Positions 1 to 11,215 of a stretch of DNA of 64,000 nt are shown here, in pieces. Within the stretch, counting starts at the first letter, position 1. Every line of letters begins with the position of its first letter. Source of the DNA: Cheilinus undulatus (Eukaryota > Chordata > Actinopteri > Labriformes > Labridae); NCBI RefSeq assembly GCF_018320785.1, contig NC_054881.1, positions 29,342,947-29,406,946 of the forward strand, in the 5' to 3' direction. The notes below the pieces were generated by a model. That model made no database searches. It saw only the letters and a program-made list of their open reading frames with translations, and was not told where the DNA came from. The translations under genes and the position numbers were made by a program.

Positions 1-699
1 TGACATTAAAGACAACAGATAAATTGTCACCTATTTTTTGGTCAGTAAAGCTTGAATTAAACACTGGCTTGAAAAGTTGGAGCACAAATGAGCAAATGAA
101 GGGACCAGCACAGGATTACAAGTTGGAGCAGTTCTGGAAGTTTTTCTTTTTTCCCCAAAAAGGTATATTTACTGGTCCATGTGCATTTAGTTCATGAATA
201 ATCATGTAGCATTTATTCACATCAGTGATTCATTCACACCTATGTTAAGGTGCAATTTTGATGAACAAATGACACAATGATGTATCTATTTTTGTTTTAA
301 GCTATAGGCCAGTAGCGGCTGACAATTTCTTCAGCAGAAGGCTGCTTCACTGATTTGTCATAATTATTATATTAAATGTATTTATGCTAAAAATACTTGT
401 ATTTAAAATGAATTGCAGTGTCATTTAAAATGTTGCTGATCATTTGAACCAAGCTGGTGTTCAGACAGTTTCCTTTTTGAGAAACATTTGTATTAAACAT
501 GAATTTGAAAATGTACGTGTGGTTGAGTCTTTAATTCTCTTGGTCAACAAGGTGGACAAACACTGTTTTTTATCACAGATGCAGTCCAAAGTGTGACCTG
601 TCTGTACCATTCAGATATTTGGATGTTCATGTGTTAAAGGCAATGGCAAGCCATTTCTCCCATACTGTTGTGTCTGCTGTAGAATACGTTTTAATTTAT
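1..699. other. AT-rich intergenic DNA, no gene seen
   Basis: I see no open frame with recognisable homology, no splice-bounded exon and no RNA gene. The stretch is ordinary AT-rich fish intergenic sequence leading into a retrotransposon tail. Confidence 0.5.
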
Positions 700-1100
700 T
701 TTTTATTTATTTAGATTTATTTAACCAGGAAAGCCTCATTGAGATTATGAATCTCATTTACAAGAATGTCCTGGCCAAGACAAGTAGCACATTCACAGAG
801 TCACAAACACAGAACATTAAACATAAAAACACTACAAAGCACAGATCAACCAATCCCAAGTCACAGATCAGAAAGTCATCAGTCAAAGCACCTACATCCT
901 GATACATCTTCCTCCGATGCCTTCAATCTACTGTTAAAACAATTTAAAGAGACCAGCTCTTTAAGACATGCATTTTCCTGTAGAAGATTCCAGGCTGCAG
1001 GAGCAGCATACCTGAAACTCTTTTACCCACGGACTTTGGGCACAGAGAGCAAAAGTAAATCCTGTGCCTGAGTCACAGAGCGAAGGCTGTAGCTTCCAAT
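700..1100 (-). mobile_element. 3' end of a non-LTR retrotransposon (LINE), degraded
   Basis: Read on the minus strand, this stretch gives a broken version of a LINE reverse-transcriptase C-terminus: a segment like SVPKVRG, then FRYAAPAAWNLLQ, a pattern typical of jockey/L2/Rex-type elements in fish. It is followed by an untranslated tail with GAGATT...AATCTCAATGAGGCTTTCCTGGTTAAATAAA character near 715-760. An in-frame stop separates the motif blocks, so it is a dead fragment. The plus-strand open frame over it is only a shadow. The superfamily is known from fish generally; the exact family is inferred. Confidence 0.65.
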
Positions 1101-1115
1101 TACCGAAACAAAAAA

Positions 1116-1350
1116 GTACCGGCTAGACATGCCCTCTTTGTAAACTGTCTTGATATAACTTTAGTTATAGATAGGAACTAAACAAAGTTTGATTGACTGA
1201 ACAAAAAATTGTTGACTGTACCAATTGATTCTATGATGAACTAGGAAACAAGACATAACTAATGAATCAATCCGTAATAGTTTGTAAAGCACCAATTCAA
1301 CCTGAAGTTATCTCAAGACACTTTACAAAGAGGGCAGGTCTAGGCCGTAC
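1116..1350. repeat. Inverted repeat pair, about 43-bp arms
   Basis: Arm A (1116-1158) is the approximate reverse complement of arm B (1308-1350). Both contain a TTTACAAAGAGGGCA core between a CAAGACA motif and a GTCTAG motif, with a few mismatches. Arm B belongs to a common fish interspersed repeat (a sequence of the type 'tctcaagacactttaca'), so the pair may be two opposed fragments of one repeat rather than a functional hairpin. Confidence 0.7.
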
Positions 1351-3340
1351 TCAGTTGTGGCCTAAAACAGACAAGCATCAATCTTTGATATTATAATAAA
1401 GACTATACCCTATAATAAAGACCAGCATCAATCACCAATAACATTTTTAAGTTTTAATCTCTTGAATGTTGTGGATATTAAAATACCAAATAGACAAAAA
1501 CAAATGTCATGAGGACATACGATGTTCAAAGCATCAGCATAGGTAATTAATATCATAATTTTACAGCAATCTCAGATATTATTGTAAGCATGTTTTGCAA
1601 TGTTTATTGAATATGACAGACCTAAAAAGTCACAATATCTGAGAAACAAGATTGAAAAAAATAGATATGAATTTACAGATGTACAGGATATTCTTAAATC
1701 CATGCACACACTCCAAAAATAGTATTTGAGTATTTGTGGAAGTTATTTATTATTTTGCACAAATCTAATCTAGTTTTGTGCTTTAGTGGCAGTGGGGTAC
1801 TTTTATGGGCTATTTCAACTTGAAATTGAGAATTGTTCCATTAATGTAGAACTATGAGCACAGGTTGGACTTCAGGATTGCTTGGATGTTTGCTTAATCT
1901 GCAGAGTTTTCCCAGAGGTTGAGTGAAGTTGACTCAGTAAATGAATCACATGTGGAAATCGACTACGTTATAAGGAAGATAGACTAATCTCTCTAGAAGT
2001 GCATTTTTTTATCTAATAAAACTGAAAAGTGGAAGTTAGATAAGTTGAAAATGTATTTTTGTGGTTGTTCTAAAACTATTTGACAATCATCCCTTAACCC
2101 GTTTATCCCAAAAATTTTCCTCCCTAACACATAATATCCATGATTTTTTTCATTTCATGTTGGTTATGTTAATGAAAATGTAGGTTATATACTACAATTG
2201 TTGCCAGTGGGAAACTGCATAGTCGAAATCTACACAGTTTCTTCAATTTGACCTATTTACACATAAATAATCAAGATAAAACTAACGTGTAGCATATTAT
2301 AACTAGGAATGGTTACAATTGTTTCCAAAATGTTATTAGATACATAAAGATACCACAGCAATGCATACTAAAACGAACCAACAACGACAACAATGCAATT
2401 ACTGTATTTCACAGTCTCATAAAACAATTAAATAACTGTAGAGAGGGTCTGGGAGTAGGTCTGGACTTGTCAAGTTAAAATCTTCCTCATCCTCCAGATA
2501 GGTCATTTCTACTTTATCATTCAGCAGTCTAGCAGGCAATGGCCTGTTTTGCCTTGGTACTCTCTATCTGAGCAGTCACTATTATAGTCCATTTCAATTG
2601 CATCTTTTTCAACTGTAGGAATGACTATGATGTAGCAAACAGACACTTTTACACCATAATATTGTCTTTTCCCTAGTGGCCTGGACAAATGGACTAAAAG
2701 CATAATGCCTCTAGTCTTGGCTATCATGCAGGCATAATAAAATGTGGATGCTCAATTTCTTCTTCTAATCACTCTGAAAAAGAGATATTTCCAGGAAATG
2801 TATACCAAGTTTACACCGAATAAAGATTCCTCCTTGCCATCTATATCGTCTGATGATTCACTCATATATTCCATCGGGTTTCATTGAACTGGCAACAGAT
2901 TTGATTTTTTTCCTCAGTCTGTCTCAAATGAAATACAGGTCAGCTGCTGGTGTTGGAAGGTAAGCCTGGCATCTCCATTCTCTCAAATGGTTCTAGCTGC
3001 AGTGAAATACAGTATTAGGCTGTGTGAAAGCCAGTTAGGTTCTTCCACACAGAGCAGAAGTAATAAAAAAGGAATGAATACATAACTTTCTGAATGAGTC
3101 GTATTGGTTCTTTGTCATCATATATTTCCCAGATGCCCATCTCCAGGGTTGAGTAACTCCAGATAGGAAAATCAAACATATTAACGACTGAACTCAAGGT
3201 TCACAGAGTTCTCAGAAGTTAAAAATAGTGTGGGAGTTTTTTTTCGTTTTACATGTGGAGGTGTGTGTGATAATCTGTATGTGCATTAAGACTCCTGTGA
3301 CCTCTGGTATCATGAACAGCTGATAGAACAAGTCACAAGG
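1351..3340. other. AT-rich intergenic DNA upstream of pla2g1b
   Basis: No gene is supported. Short open frames at about 2521-2727 and 3015-3197 on the minus strand have no clear homology. I considered a decayed transposase for this stretch but could not match motifs firmly. The last few hundred bases presumably contain the pla2g1b promoter. Confidence 0.4.
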
Positions 3341-3351
3341 TCCCTGAATTG

Positions 3352-3358
3352 AAATATA
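3352..3358 (+). promoter_or_regulatory. Candidate TATA box of pla2g1b
   Basis: An AATATAAG-type TATA motif lies about 60 nt before the start codon, which would place initiation near 3380-3390 and give a 5' UTR of about 30-40 nt. A CAGCTG E-box sits at about 3319-3324, which would suit the bHLH-driven exocrine pancreas expression known for this gene family. The motif is seen; its role is inferred. Confidence 0.45.
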
Positions 3359-3416
3359 AGAAGAGAACATGATGCATGGGTGAGTGCTACTGTTTGACTG
3401 CTGGTCACCTTACAGG

Positions 3417-4304
3417 ATGAGAACCCTCCAGACTCTGCTTCTTGTGGCTTTGAGCCTCTCTCTGGGTGAGTATAGCATAACCACAACTATTCATCTGCAC
3501 GTGTGGACTTTTCTGATTGTGCTTTCTTACTATTTCAGCCCAGTCCTTGGACTACAAGGCACTCAACCAGTTCAGAAATATGATCTTGTGTGTGATGCCT
3601 GACAGCTGGCCTGTTTTGGACTATGCTGACTATGGCTGCTACTGTGGAAAAGGAGGCTCTGGCACACCTGTGGATGATCTGGATAGGTCACAATTCAGTG
3701 ACTTTCTTCCTTTAAATGACACTGAAGGAAAAAAACAAACCATTAATTTAAAAATCTGTCTTGTTTGACCTTATACCGGTAGGTGCTGTCAAGTCCATGA
3801 CCAGTGTTACACTGATGCCATGCAGCATGATGAGTGCTGGCCCATCCTTGACAATCCTTACACTGAATTCTACGACTACAGCTGTGACGAGGCAAACAGG
3901 AAGGTCACCTGTGGCAGTAAGTGCTAACAACCTCTCCATAAACTTGATCTTAGAAATTTAAATCCCTGATCAAAACTGCACTAGCATGTGTTTTACCCTA
4001 ACCCGAACCCTAACCCTTACTGGACTACTGTTAATGTCTTGGGTTAATACCATAGCAGTTGGGTAAAGTACAGCTCAGATGTGTTTTAATGACTTTTTAT
4101 TGAAGAAGACAATCAAAATAAGAAACTTCTGCTGCCTTTAAAGTTTTTTTTTTTTCATTGAGCTCTTTCTAATTGTTCGCTACAGAAGACAACAACGAAT
4201 GTGAGATGTTCATCTGTGAGTGTGACAGGAAGGCCGCCGAGTGTTTTGGCAGATCTCCTTGGATCCCAGAGCATGAGCATCTGCCCAGTGACCAGTGTCA
4301 GTAA
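3417..4304 (+). CDS. pla2g1b: Pancreatic group IB phospholipase A2 (four exons, complete)
   Basis: Secreted Ca2+-dependent digestive enzyme that hydrolyses the sn-2 ester of glycerophospholipids. Exons are 3417-3465, 3539-3686, 3783-3916 and 4186-4304; all introns are GT/AG and phases join cleanly, giving 149 codons plus TAA. Residues 1-17 form a Leu-rich signal peptide. A short propeptide ends at Lys23, so trypsin would release a mature N-terminus ALNQF, as in pancreatic proenzymes. The calcium loop is [13 protein letters not shown] (48-60). CCQVHD (67-72) holds the catalytic His71 and the Ca2+-binding Asp72, and Asp124 in CECDR completes the dyad. Fourteen cysteines follow the propeptide, matching the seven disulfides of group IB. 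The NPYT segment (90-93) and the ending in CQ also fit this group. Introns are short (73, 96 and 269 nt). Nothing is broken. The start is the first ATG after the TATA motif and gives the signal peptide directly. Confidence 0.95.
3996..4016 (+). repeat. Short interstitial telomere-like repeat in pla2g1b intron 3
   Basis: Three CCCTAA/CCCGAA-type units in a row (the middle one carries a T-to-G change) lie inside the third intron of the phospholipase gene. It is a short match to the vertebrate telomere repeat in C-strand orientation. Confidence 0.75.
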
Positions 4305-4482
4305 AAGCCAAACTATAGTATCAAATTAGGAATTCATTCTTTGTTCTGAATTACTTTAGGTTTTCAAAAATTAGAAAAAACAGTTTGTTCAAAGTCATGA
4401 GTTCTGTTTTGTTAAAAAGATTTTAATAACATCCCCTTTGTCCATCCAAGAGAGGAAGTAATTGTGAAAATGTTCTCCTGAG

Positions 4483-4488
4483 AATAAA
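4483..4488 (+). other. Candidate poly(A) signal of pla2g1b
   Basis: AATAAA lies about 180 nt after the stop codon, with T-rich DNA some 20-60 nt further on. It is the first canonical signal downstream. Confidence 0.5.
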
Positions 4489-4904
4489 CACTGTTAATTC
4501 TGCATCTGTCATCACCTGTTCTTTACCTTTGGCTGATTGTACAGTGGTAACTCTACTAAAGATACCATAGAGGGCACTAGATGCTACCTTTTCTGTCTGA
4601 GTCTGCAGACTGAAATCAGAAGTACTGTAAAACATAAATGCATCATTTGATATTTTCTGTTATCTGCCCCTCTGTGTTTTGTAACACATTTGCATTTAAT
4701 GCGAATTCCCCTTGAAATAGAGCAACACATTTCATTCTTTTTTTGAGTGTCACTTGTTTAACTCAAAGTTTATCTGAATATGTGGATGGGCAATTACTCT
4801 GCTCCACAATGATTGAAAATGTTGGTATGTAAAACAGTTTTTCACAGTTTTTTGAACACTATTTCAGTCAGTTGCCTATGCTAACAGACAATGCATTTAA
4901 TTAA

Positions 4905-5205
4905 AGCAACCAACCTCATCATTAGATACATAATGCAATAAGGCCAATTTGCATGGAAAGCTCAGTATCTGCCCGCTGGTGCATATGTGCAGTGATTGGC
5001 CTACAACACAATAAGAGGAGCATTAAAGCTGTGCCTTTTGACTTATTTAAAGTTTTAGGACAGCCAACAAAATAACAGCCAATAAACTGTGATTTCTAAC
5101 AGCAATGTGTGACCCACCTCCTGTGTTATCTCATGAGCATGGAAATGTGCTTTAAAGAGAGCTAACTTTAATCAGGGATTGTGGAACAGGTGTATCATCA
5201 CATTT
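4905..5205 (+). repeat. Diverged direct duplication, unit 1
   Basis: Shares several ordered blocks with 5425-5800: AATAAGGCCA(A/G)TTTGCAT, GCCTACAACACAA(T/A)AAGAG, GCATTAAAGCT, AATAAACTGTGATTTC and an ACTTTAATCAGGG block. The order and orientation match, so the region was duplicated in tandem and then diverged with indels. No coding potential is seen. Confidence 0.75.
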
Positions 5206-5424
5206 AGGCATTTGTTTCAATGTAGGCGCCTTCATAATAGCAATGCCAAAGTAATATTTACTGCCATTATTTACACATCATTTTTCATTATTCATTTAAA
5301 AGTCATACAGAGGTGGAACTGTCTCCTGATCTCTGAAAACTTCATGCTTCATTAAAACTGCAGCCTACTTCTGTCAGCTCCTACAGACAGTAGGCTAGTC
5401 TTTTCTATGTTTACCCTGACTGTT

Positions 5425-5800
5425 AGAAGCTTAATGAAATAAGGCCAGTTTGCATTGAAAAGCCCCCCCCAACAACTGCATATGAGCTCAGAATGTCTGC
5501 TTGCAGCTGCGTAGTGCAATGATCAGCCTACAACACAAAAAGAGAAGCATTAAAGCTTTGACTTATTTACGCAATCCATCCTGGAGCTTTATCAAAGCAT
5601 CACACTGTTGACTGCACAGAGAAATACACATATTCGGACATGTTTGCAGCACCACCAGCTACAACTGACAAATAACAGCAAATAAACTGTGATTTCTAAC
5701 AGCAAAGTGGGACATGTCTTCTGTGTTATCTTTTTCAATATAAGCACTGAGAAGTGTGTCACAGGGAACTTACTTTAATCAGGGGTCATGGATCAGTCAA
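5425..5800 (+). repeat. Diverged direct duplication, unit 2
   Basis: Second unit of the direct duplication, about 510-560 bases after the first. It contains an extra stretch around 5580-5660 that is absent from unit 1. It may be two copies of an unclassified repeat inserted close together, or a local tandem duplication. Confidence 0.75.
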
Positions 5801-5926
5801 GTGAGGCCTGCAGGGCTTTAGATGTTATTCTGGATTCTTTTGTGACCTCCTGAATGAGTCGTCAGTGTCATCATATATATATATATTTGGATGTTCCAAA
5901 AACATTTAAGTTTGATGACTATGCAA

Positions 5927-5985
5927 AAAAAACAAACAAAACAAAAAACAAACAAACAAAAAAACAAAAAAACAAAAAAACCAAA
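5927..5985. repeat. A-rich (CAAA)n-like simple repeat
   Basis: An A-rich run with C spaced every few bases. A short (AT)n tract lies just before it at about 5873-5887. Confidence 0.85.
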
Positions 5986-7373
5986 AAGACTGGAAGTTTG
6001 TTAGGTTAAAGGTATTTATTTAGACTGTAAAGAAAAAAAATGACATTAAACAATGGCATGCATAAAACATGACATTAGAAGAGATCAGCATGTGAAACAA
6101 TAAATCTTAATGCTTGACAAGAACTTACACTTTGTTCTCACTCTTATGGAGACAGGCTAAGGCGCAGGCAACATATCAGTCATTACAGAGTCAGATCTGT
6201 TTCACCTGAAGCGATTTTCAGCTACACAAATTCAGTGCAAAAACAATACAGCAAGCAGTATTTTTGCTGACAGGTGGATTACAGTAAAACCGATCAAATG
6301 TTAAGTAATTCCAAATAAAAGTGTTCAAAGTTATTTATTTATCTTTAAAATATACTCTAAATAACACAGTTCATATATATTTTCTGGGGGTCAAGTTGGA
6401 AGCTGTGGTGACCCTCGGGCTGCCACTTGATGTTCACTGCTCTTTACTATTGATGCTGGCATTGAGTAGTTTTGTGCGACAGTGTTTAACTCTTTAACTG
6501 CATAAATATTTGACAAAGTCTGAGTGATGTCGTTACCTATTGGGTTACTGACACCGTCTTTTGTAGAAAACCTGCAGCAGTCGACACAATGAAAACACTG
6601 CCTTAAACAGACTTTCAGCCTCCCAAGCAACAAACTATGGAGATGGAGTTGAGGGGAGAATTACAGACAGTCTTCCAGTCCCATTGACAATGAATAACTT
6701 CTCTGTCTGAATACCGAAGTTGTAAAAAAAGTTTCTTGTACATTGTGCCATAAAGACATAACCTAAATTGCAACTGCTCACCTTTAGAAGCATCGTATTC
6801 TATCAAAAAATAGTCCTGATGCACAGACAGAGCCCCCACAATCTAAATCCTATCAAATATTTAGTTCAAAAACATGATTGCATGTATAAAGGTCCATGGA
6901 CTAGTGCTGTATAATTTGAATGCATTTGCTGTTGCTCTCAATAGTTAACTGTATGTTTTTCCACGCAATCATTAGCATTGCCATATAGAAAAATGACTAC
7001 CAACTTCTGACCATCAGATTAACACCTTATTTGATCAGTAGTGACTGTCCTTACTCTGTCTAGAGCCTACAATAGCCAATGAGGGCCTGAGTTGAAGGGT
7101 GGTGCCTGCCTGTAATGTTACCAGCAGCCCCCAACCATACAATGACTCTGCATGAAGCTAGTTACATAAGAAGAGTAAAATTTGTAAGCAATAGCTCTAG
7201 TAATGTAAACATGAGTGCAGGTTATGTACATGTAGAATTTATGTATTTATTTCTCCACCGTAAAACTTCATTTTATTCTTTTTCTTAAGATCAATATGTA
7301 TGCACATAATTGCAAAATTGCACCCTATCATATCTGTCCCTCTATTTCTGTGGCAGTGATACTGATTGTTAAA
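5986..7373. other. AT-rich intergenic DNA, no gene seen
   Basis: Short open frames at 6391-6839 on the minus strand show no recognisable domain or exon context. I see nothing else that can be supported. Confidence 0.4.
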
Positions 7374-8712
7374 ATGCCTATAAAAAGTATTCAACCCCTT
7401 TGATGTTTTACTTTTTTCTGATTTTATAAATCAGTCAAGGTACATAGTAGCCCAAAGCATAATTACATAAGTCATATTTTAAGGTTTTCAGAAAAAAAGA
7501 AAAAAACATATATTTTCCAAACACATAGGATTTTTTAAATTTATACTGTCAGAAGTTCTACCAGATGTGTAAACAAGTTTCTTAAAAAAGAAAAGTCCCA
7601 ATAATGACTACATAACAAATAAAAGTGACTTAATAGACAAAAATTAATTAATCAAAACTCAGGCATATAGTGGTTATGGACTGTAACAAGCACTCTGATT
7701 GATTGGAGGATACAGCAATAAGGCACAATGAACCAGTAGCGTTGGGACAGTAGTGTTAGACAGTTATCACAATTTTGCAAAAAAAAAAAAAAAAGAAAGA
7801 CTTTGGCAATTACGCTATGAGGCTAACAATATAATTTGGCTTTGTTAACAAACAACATTTACAAAAACCCTCTTTAATGTCAAAGTCAAAACAGTTTTCT
7901 ACAAAGCAAAGCCTATTAAGCTAAGACAAAAAAAAGGTAAAATTAATAAGTGACTGCATAAATATTCAACCCCTTTAAAGGGACTGACCTATTTTGATAG
8001 GGGTCCAGCCAATTGATGCTAGTAGTCACACAATTAGTGAAATGGGGATCACCTGAGAGCAGTGAATGTGCCTTAACTGATTGTAATATAAAAACAACTG
8101 AGTCTTGAAGGTCCAGTCACTGGTTAATCAGTATGCCTGGCTACTATTACACCATGAAGACAAAAGAACACTCTAAGCTACTTGGACAAAAGGTTATTGA
8201 AAAGTATCACTCAGAGAATGAATACAAAATTTTCTAAAGTACTGAACATCCCCCAAAGTTCAGTTAAATACATCATCAAGGCATGGAATGAATATGTCAC
8301 ATGTGTAAGTCTGCCTAGATCTGGCTGTCCTCACAAACTGAGTGACTGTGCAAGAAGGAGACTAGTGAGAGAGGCCACCAAGACACCCATGACTACTCTG
8401 AAGGAGTTACAAGTTTCAGCAGCTGCGATGGTAGAGACTTTATATAACAACTGTTGCCCAGGATCTTTACCAGTCAAAGCTTTATGGGAGAGTGGCGAAG
8501 AGAAAGCCACTGTTGAAGACAATTCACTAATCTCAACTAGAGTTCACCAAAAGGCATGTGGGAGACTCTATGGCCAAGCAGCCAAGCAAAAAATTCAAAA
8601 ATAATGCTTTCTTGAAATCAGACAAGTGGCCAGAATGTTCTGGAGTGGCTGAGTCAAAGCCAGACCTCAACTCAATTGAGAATTTGCAACTGGACTTAAA
8701 AAACTCAGTGTA
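7374..8712 (+). mobile_element. Tc1-like DNA transposon, internally deleted and broken
   Basis: The left end has the TGCCTATAAAAAGTATTCA type of terminus known from fish Tc1 elements, and a subterminal ATTCAACCCCTTT copy lies near 7965. The transposase start ATG is at 8154 (MKTKEHSK...), followed by a frameshift or stop near 8235. The DNA-binding region then continues in another frame: IPQSSVKYIIKAW, LPRSGCPHKLSD and RRRLVREATKTPMTTLKELQ (8239-8415). After about 8560 the frame jumps to a C-terminal block (PDLNSIENLQLDLK, about 8662-8700), so the middle of the DDE catalytic core is deleted. The 3' terminal repeat is not seen. The element cannot make an active transposase. Confidence 0.9.
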
Positions 8713-8799
8713 CACAGATGTGCATACAAGCCTTAAAGTGGGTAAAACGCTCATTTTCTGTTCTATTATCATTATTGAACCTAAACTAGGACAATGGAC

Positions 8800-8830
8800 A
8801 ATGGACTAACGCTTTATGCGTTAGTCCATT
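8800..8830. repeat. Perfect 13-bp inverted repeat (hairpin)
   Basis: AATGGACTAACGC at 8800-8812 and its exact reverse complement at 8818-8830 flank the 5-nt loop TTTAT. It lies just past the truncated Tc1 element. Its origin is unknown. Confidence 0.9.
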
Positions 8831-9215
8831 TGAGATTTCCAGCTAATACCTTCCAGCTGCAGTCATCTACAGGCCTCTGTTTCACAACAAATTCAGACAG
8901 GGAAAAAATGGTTATGGTTATATTACTCTATAACAGAAGCACCTCTAAGTGTTATCTTTCAATAGATGCCTTGAATTTAATTTTTACTCCAAATGGTTCA
9001 GACACAGCATTCAGTTTGTTCTGGGTTTGCCTGAATAGATGCTTTTTGACTTTTTTTTAATCTGGATTTCTGGGGGTTAAATTACCCAGATGCTACATTA
9101 ATTGTGGGACTACTATTTTATTAACTTTTTAACTTGATAGGACAGTATAAATGTAGACAGGGATTATGGAAGGAGGGATATAGGTCTAGGATAGTAAATG
9201 TAAGTATTTGGTTTG
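8831..9215. other. Intergenic DNA, no gene seen
   Basis: No domain, exon or RNA gene recognised. Near 9125-9170 there is a weak match to the 'ttgataggacagta' fish repeat that is seen more clearly at 11055. Confidence 0.4.
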
Positions 9216-9219
9216 ACTC

Positions 9220-9545
9220 TTTCCATCTATCCATTATCTTGAAAAAATAATCCTGCTGAGGGTTGTTGGGGGCTGGCATAGTTTGAGAGAGACCCTGTTA
9301 CAGGTCACCCTGTCAGTCACAGGGCTTACATAAAGAGGCAAACAACCAGTCATGCTCACATTCACACCTACCAACAATTAAAAGTCACCAGTTAACCTGA
9401 CAAGCATGTCTTTGGACAATAGGAGGAACCCGAAGAACCTGATACAGATTCAGAAAGGCCCTGTCCAACAGAGATTTGAGCCAGAAAACTTCTGGCTGTG
9501 AGAAAAAAAGCATTGAAGCACTGCACCACCATGCAGCTCTGCTTC
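9220..9545 (+). repeat. Common fish interspersed repeat with CCAT-type head
   Basis: It begins with a decayed (CCAT)n head, then follows the order of a very common fish repeat: a GGGCTGG segment, GTCACCCTGTCAGTCACAGGG, TCACATTCACACCTAC, AAAGTCACCAGTTAACCT, CTTTGGACAATAGGAGGAA, and a closing CACTGCACCACCATGCAG segment. A related fragment lies at 49376-49545. It is probably the untranslated part of a LINE or SINE; the class is inferred. Confidence 0.7.
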
Positions 9546-11050
9546 CTGCCATGTACATTGCAATTATGGGGTATACAGCCCAACAATTAGCCTACAATTG
9601 ACCCTATTATGCTTCTTATAATAACTTTGTGTTTACGTAATTAAAGTGATGATGTTTTCTATAAGAGTTTTTTCTGAATAAAACTTACCAAATTAATTAA
9701 ATATATGTTTTCACAAGAATGACTGGCCAGTACTTGTCCATATAGAACATAAACTTCAATAAAGCTTTGTATTTGTTGTTAAGATTTTTATGTGGTTATA
9801 GTTGTGGTTGCAGGCTCTCCTTTGAAGGACTCATTATTGGAATTTTATAGAAGACCTACTTTCATTTGAAAACTTACATTGTACAGTTTCTTGTAGTTGG
9901 GATTAAGTCTTGTTCTGGGGTTCTGTCCAGCTTTTCCTGTTGAGTCTTATTAATAAGCCAGGCTTCCTTGTTTTAAGTGTGTTAACCTGCTACATGTGCC
10001 GAGCACTCACATGCAATGTGTCTAATCAGATTGTAGTGCAGGTGAGATTCATGCCTGAGGAAATAAAAAGAAAAACAAGTCTAACTGAAATGTGACTAAG
10101 AGGGAGTGGAAAATGAGAAGCAGACAGGGATTTATCACCTTGGCCGGCACAGTATCTAATGCTGACTCCACCCTTGCCTATAAACATAAGCCTATACAGT
10201 CTCCTGAGCACATGCCAGCCTTGATGTTGCCATAGTTACTATTTCGCCAAACTGATCATGTTGATAACTAGAGACAACTTCAAGCGTGTTCTTCCCCTTT
10301 TTACATCAGGTGAGGAAGTGTCTGGAACAGGCCCTCCTATGCAAATCACATGAGCCACTTTGCCCAGGAGAGTTGTCTGTTTGTTGACATACTTTGTCTG
10401 GTATGCATGATGTAACTTATGAAAAGGCACACTGGGATCTGAGCCTAAGCCAAGAGAAATAATGCCTGTGAAATCACACCACAAGCAAAGAAAACAGATT
10501 TGTGCCTTCTCTGTGCTCAGACAAAAGGTTACAGGCTAAAAGTTCAAAAGGTTCTTTAGATAGGATCATTTCATGCTTGAGCTTCTCTCAAAAAACACGT
10601 CTCATATTCCCAGTTTCCCTGCAGGGTCCTTGTGTTGACTCTATGACACATACATGTTGCACTACAGTAGTATCTCAGCAGAGCTCTTTTAACCTGTTAG
10701 TCATTAATCATTGTTTTTTTAAACATATTTTTTAACAAGGGCATTAAGTTGAAAAAGTGATTACTGAAACCTTTAACCTTTGTTAAATGTTATTTCTGTT
10801 AACATTATCAAACCAATGCATACCAGATTTAGCCAGTCTATTTATGAACCTAAAAAAGAAGAATCCAGCCAAACCCTACTCTTATGATAAGATGGACTGC
10901 AGACTATCTATAAGCAGCAGTTTGCTGTTTTTTAGAGTTTAGTGAATAACCAGCCAAAACGCATGTCTCTGCCAAAGATACTTTCATAGTGAAAAGTTCT
11001 TGACTTACATAAATTTATGTTCTTCTGGAGCACTATAAGAGTGAAGACTG
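9546..11050. other. Intergenic DNA with possible unassigned regulatory segment
   Basis: No coding gene is supported. A less AT-rich stretch at about 10090-10260 has a TATAAA-like CCTATAAACA motif near 10175, and an octamer ATGCAAAT lies near 10339. No exon can be attached to either. Confidence 0.35.
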
Positions 11051-11054
11051 ATTT

Positions 11055-11215
11055 CTTTTTGGGCCTTTTCATGCCTTTATTAGACAGCGGAGGACAGTGG
11101 ATAGACTCAGAAGCAGGGATGAGAGAGGGGAGAGACATGCGGCAAAGGGCCACAGGCCGCCTGCATACATGGTGCGCACCTTGACCCCTCAACCATCTGC
11201 TCGCCCCAAGTGAAG
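11055..11215 (+). repeat. Fish interspersed repeat ('atgcctttatt...gacatgcggcaaagggcc' type)
   Basis: It holds the ordered blocks CATGCCTTTATTAGACAG, GAGAGGGGAGAGACATGC, GCAAAGGGCCACAGGC and a closing ACCCCTCAACCATCTGC segment. This order is typical of an abundant teleost repeat. No coding content. Confidence 0.6.

Noticed and set aside
2450..3197. Decayed piggyBac transposase on the minus strand
   Set aside because: A few residues looked suggestive, but I could not align the conserved motifs in order; not supportable.
3380..3415. Possible 36-nt micro-intron (GTGAGT...TTACAG) just before the pla2g1b start codon
   Set aside because: Too short for a vertebrate intron, and the TATA-like motif places transcription start at or inside it. 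The four-exon model is complete without it.
8182..8604. A 140-residue plus-strand open frame as a gene
   Set aside because: It is a Tc1 transposase fragment with the catalytic middle deleted, not a host gene.
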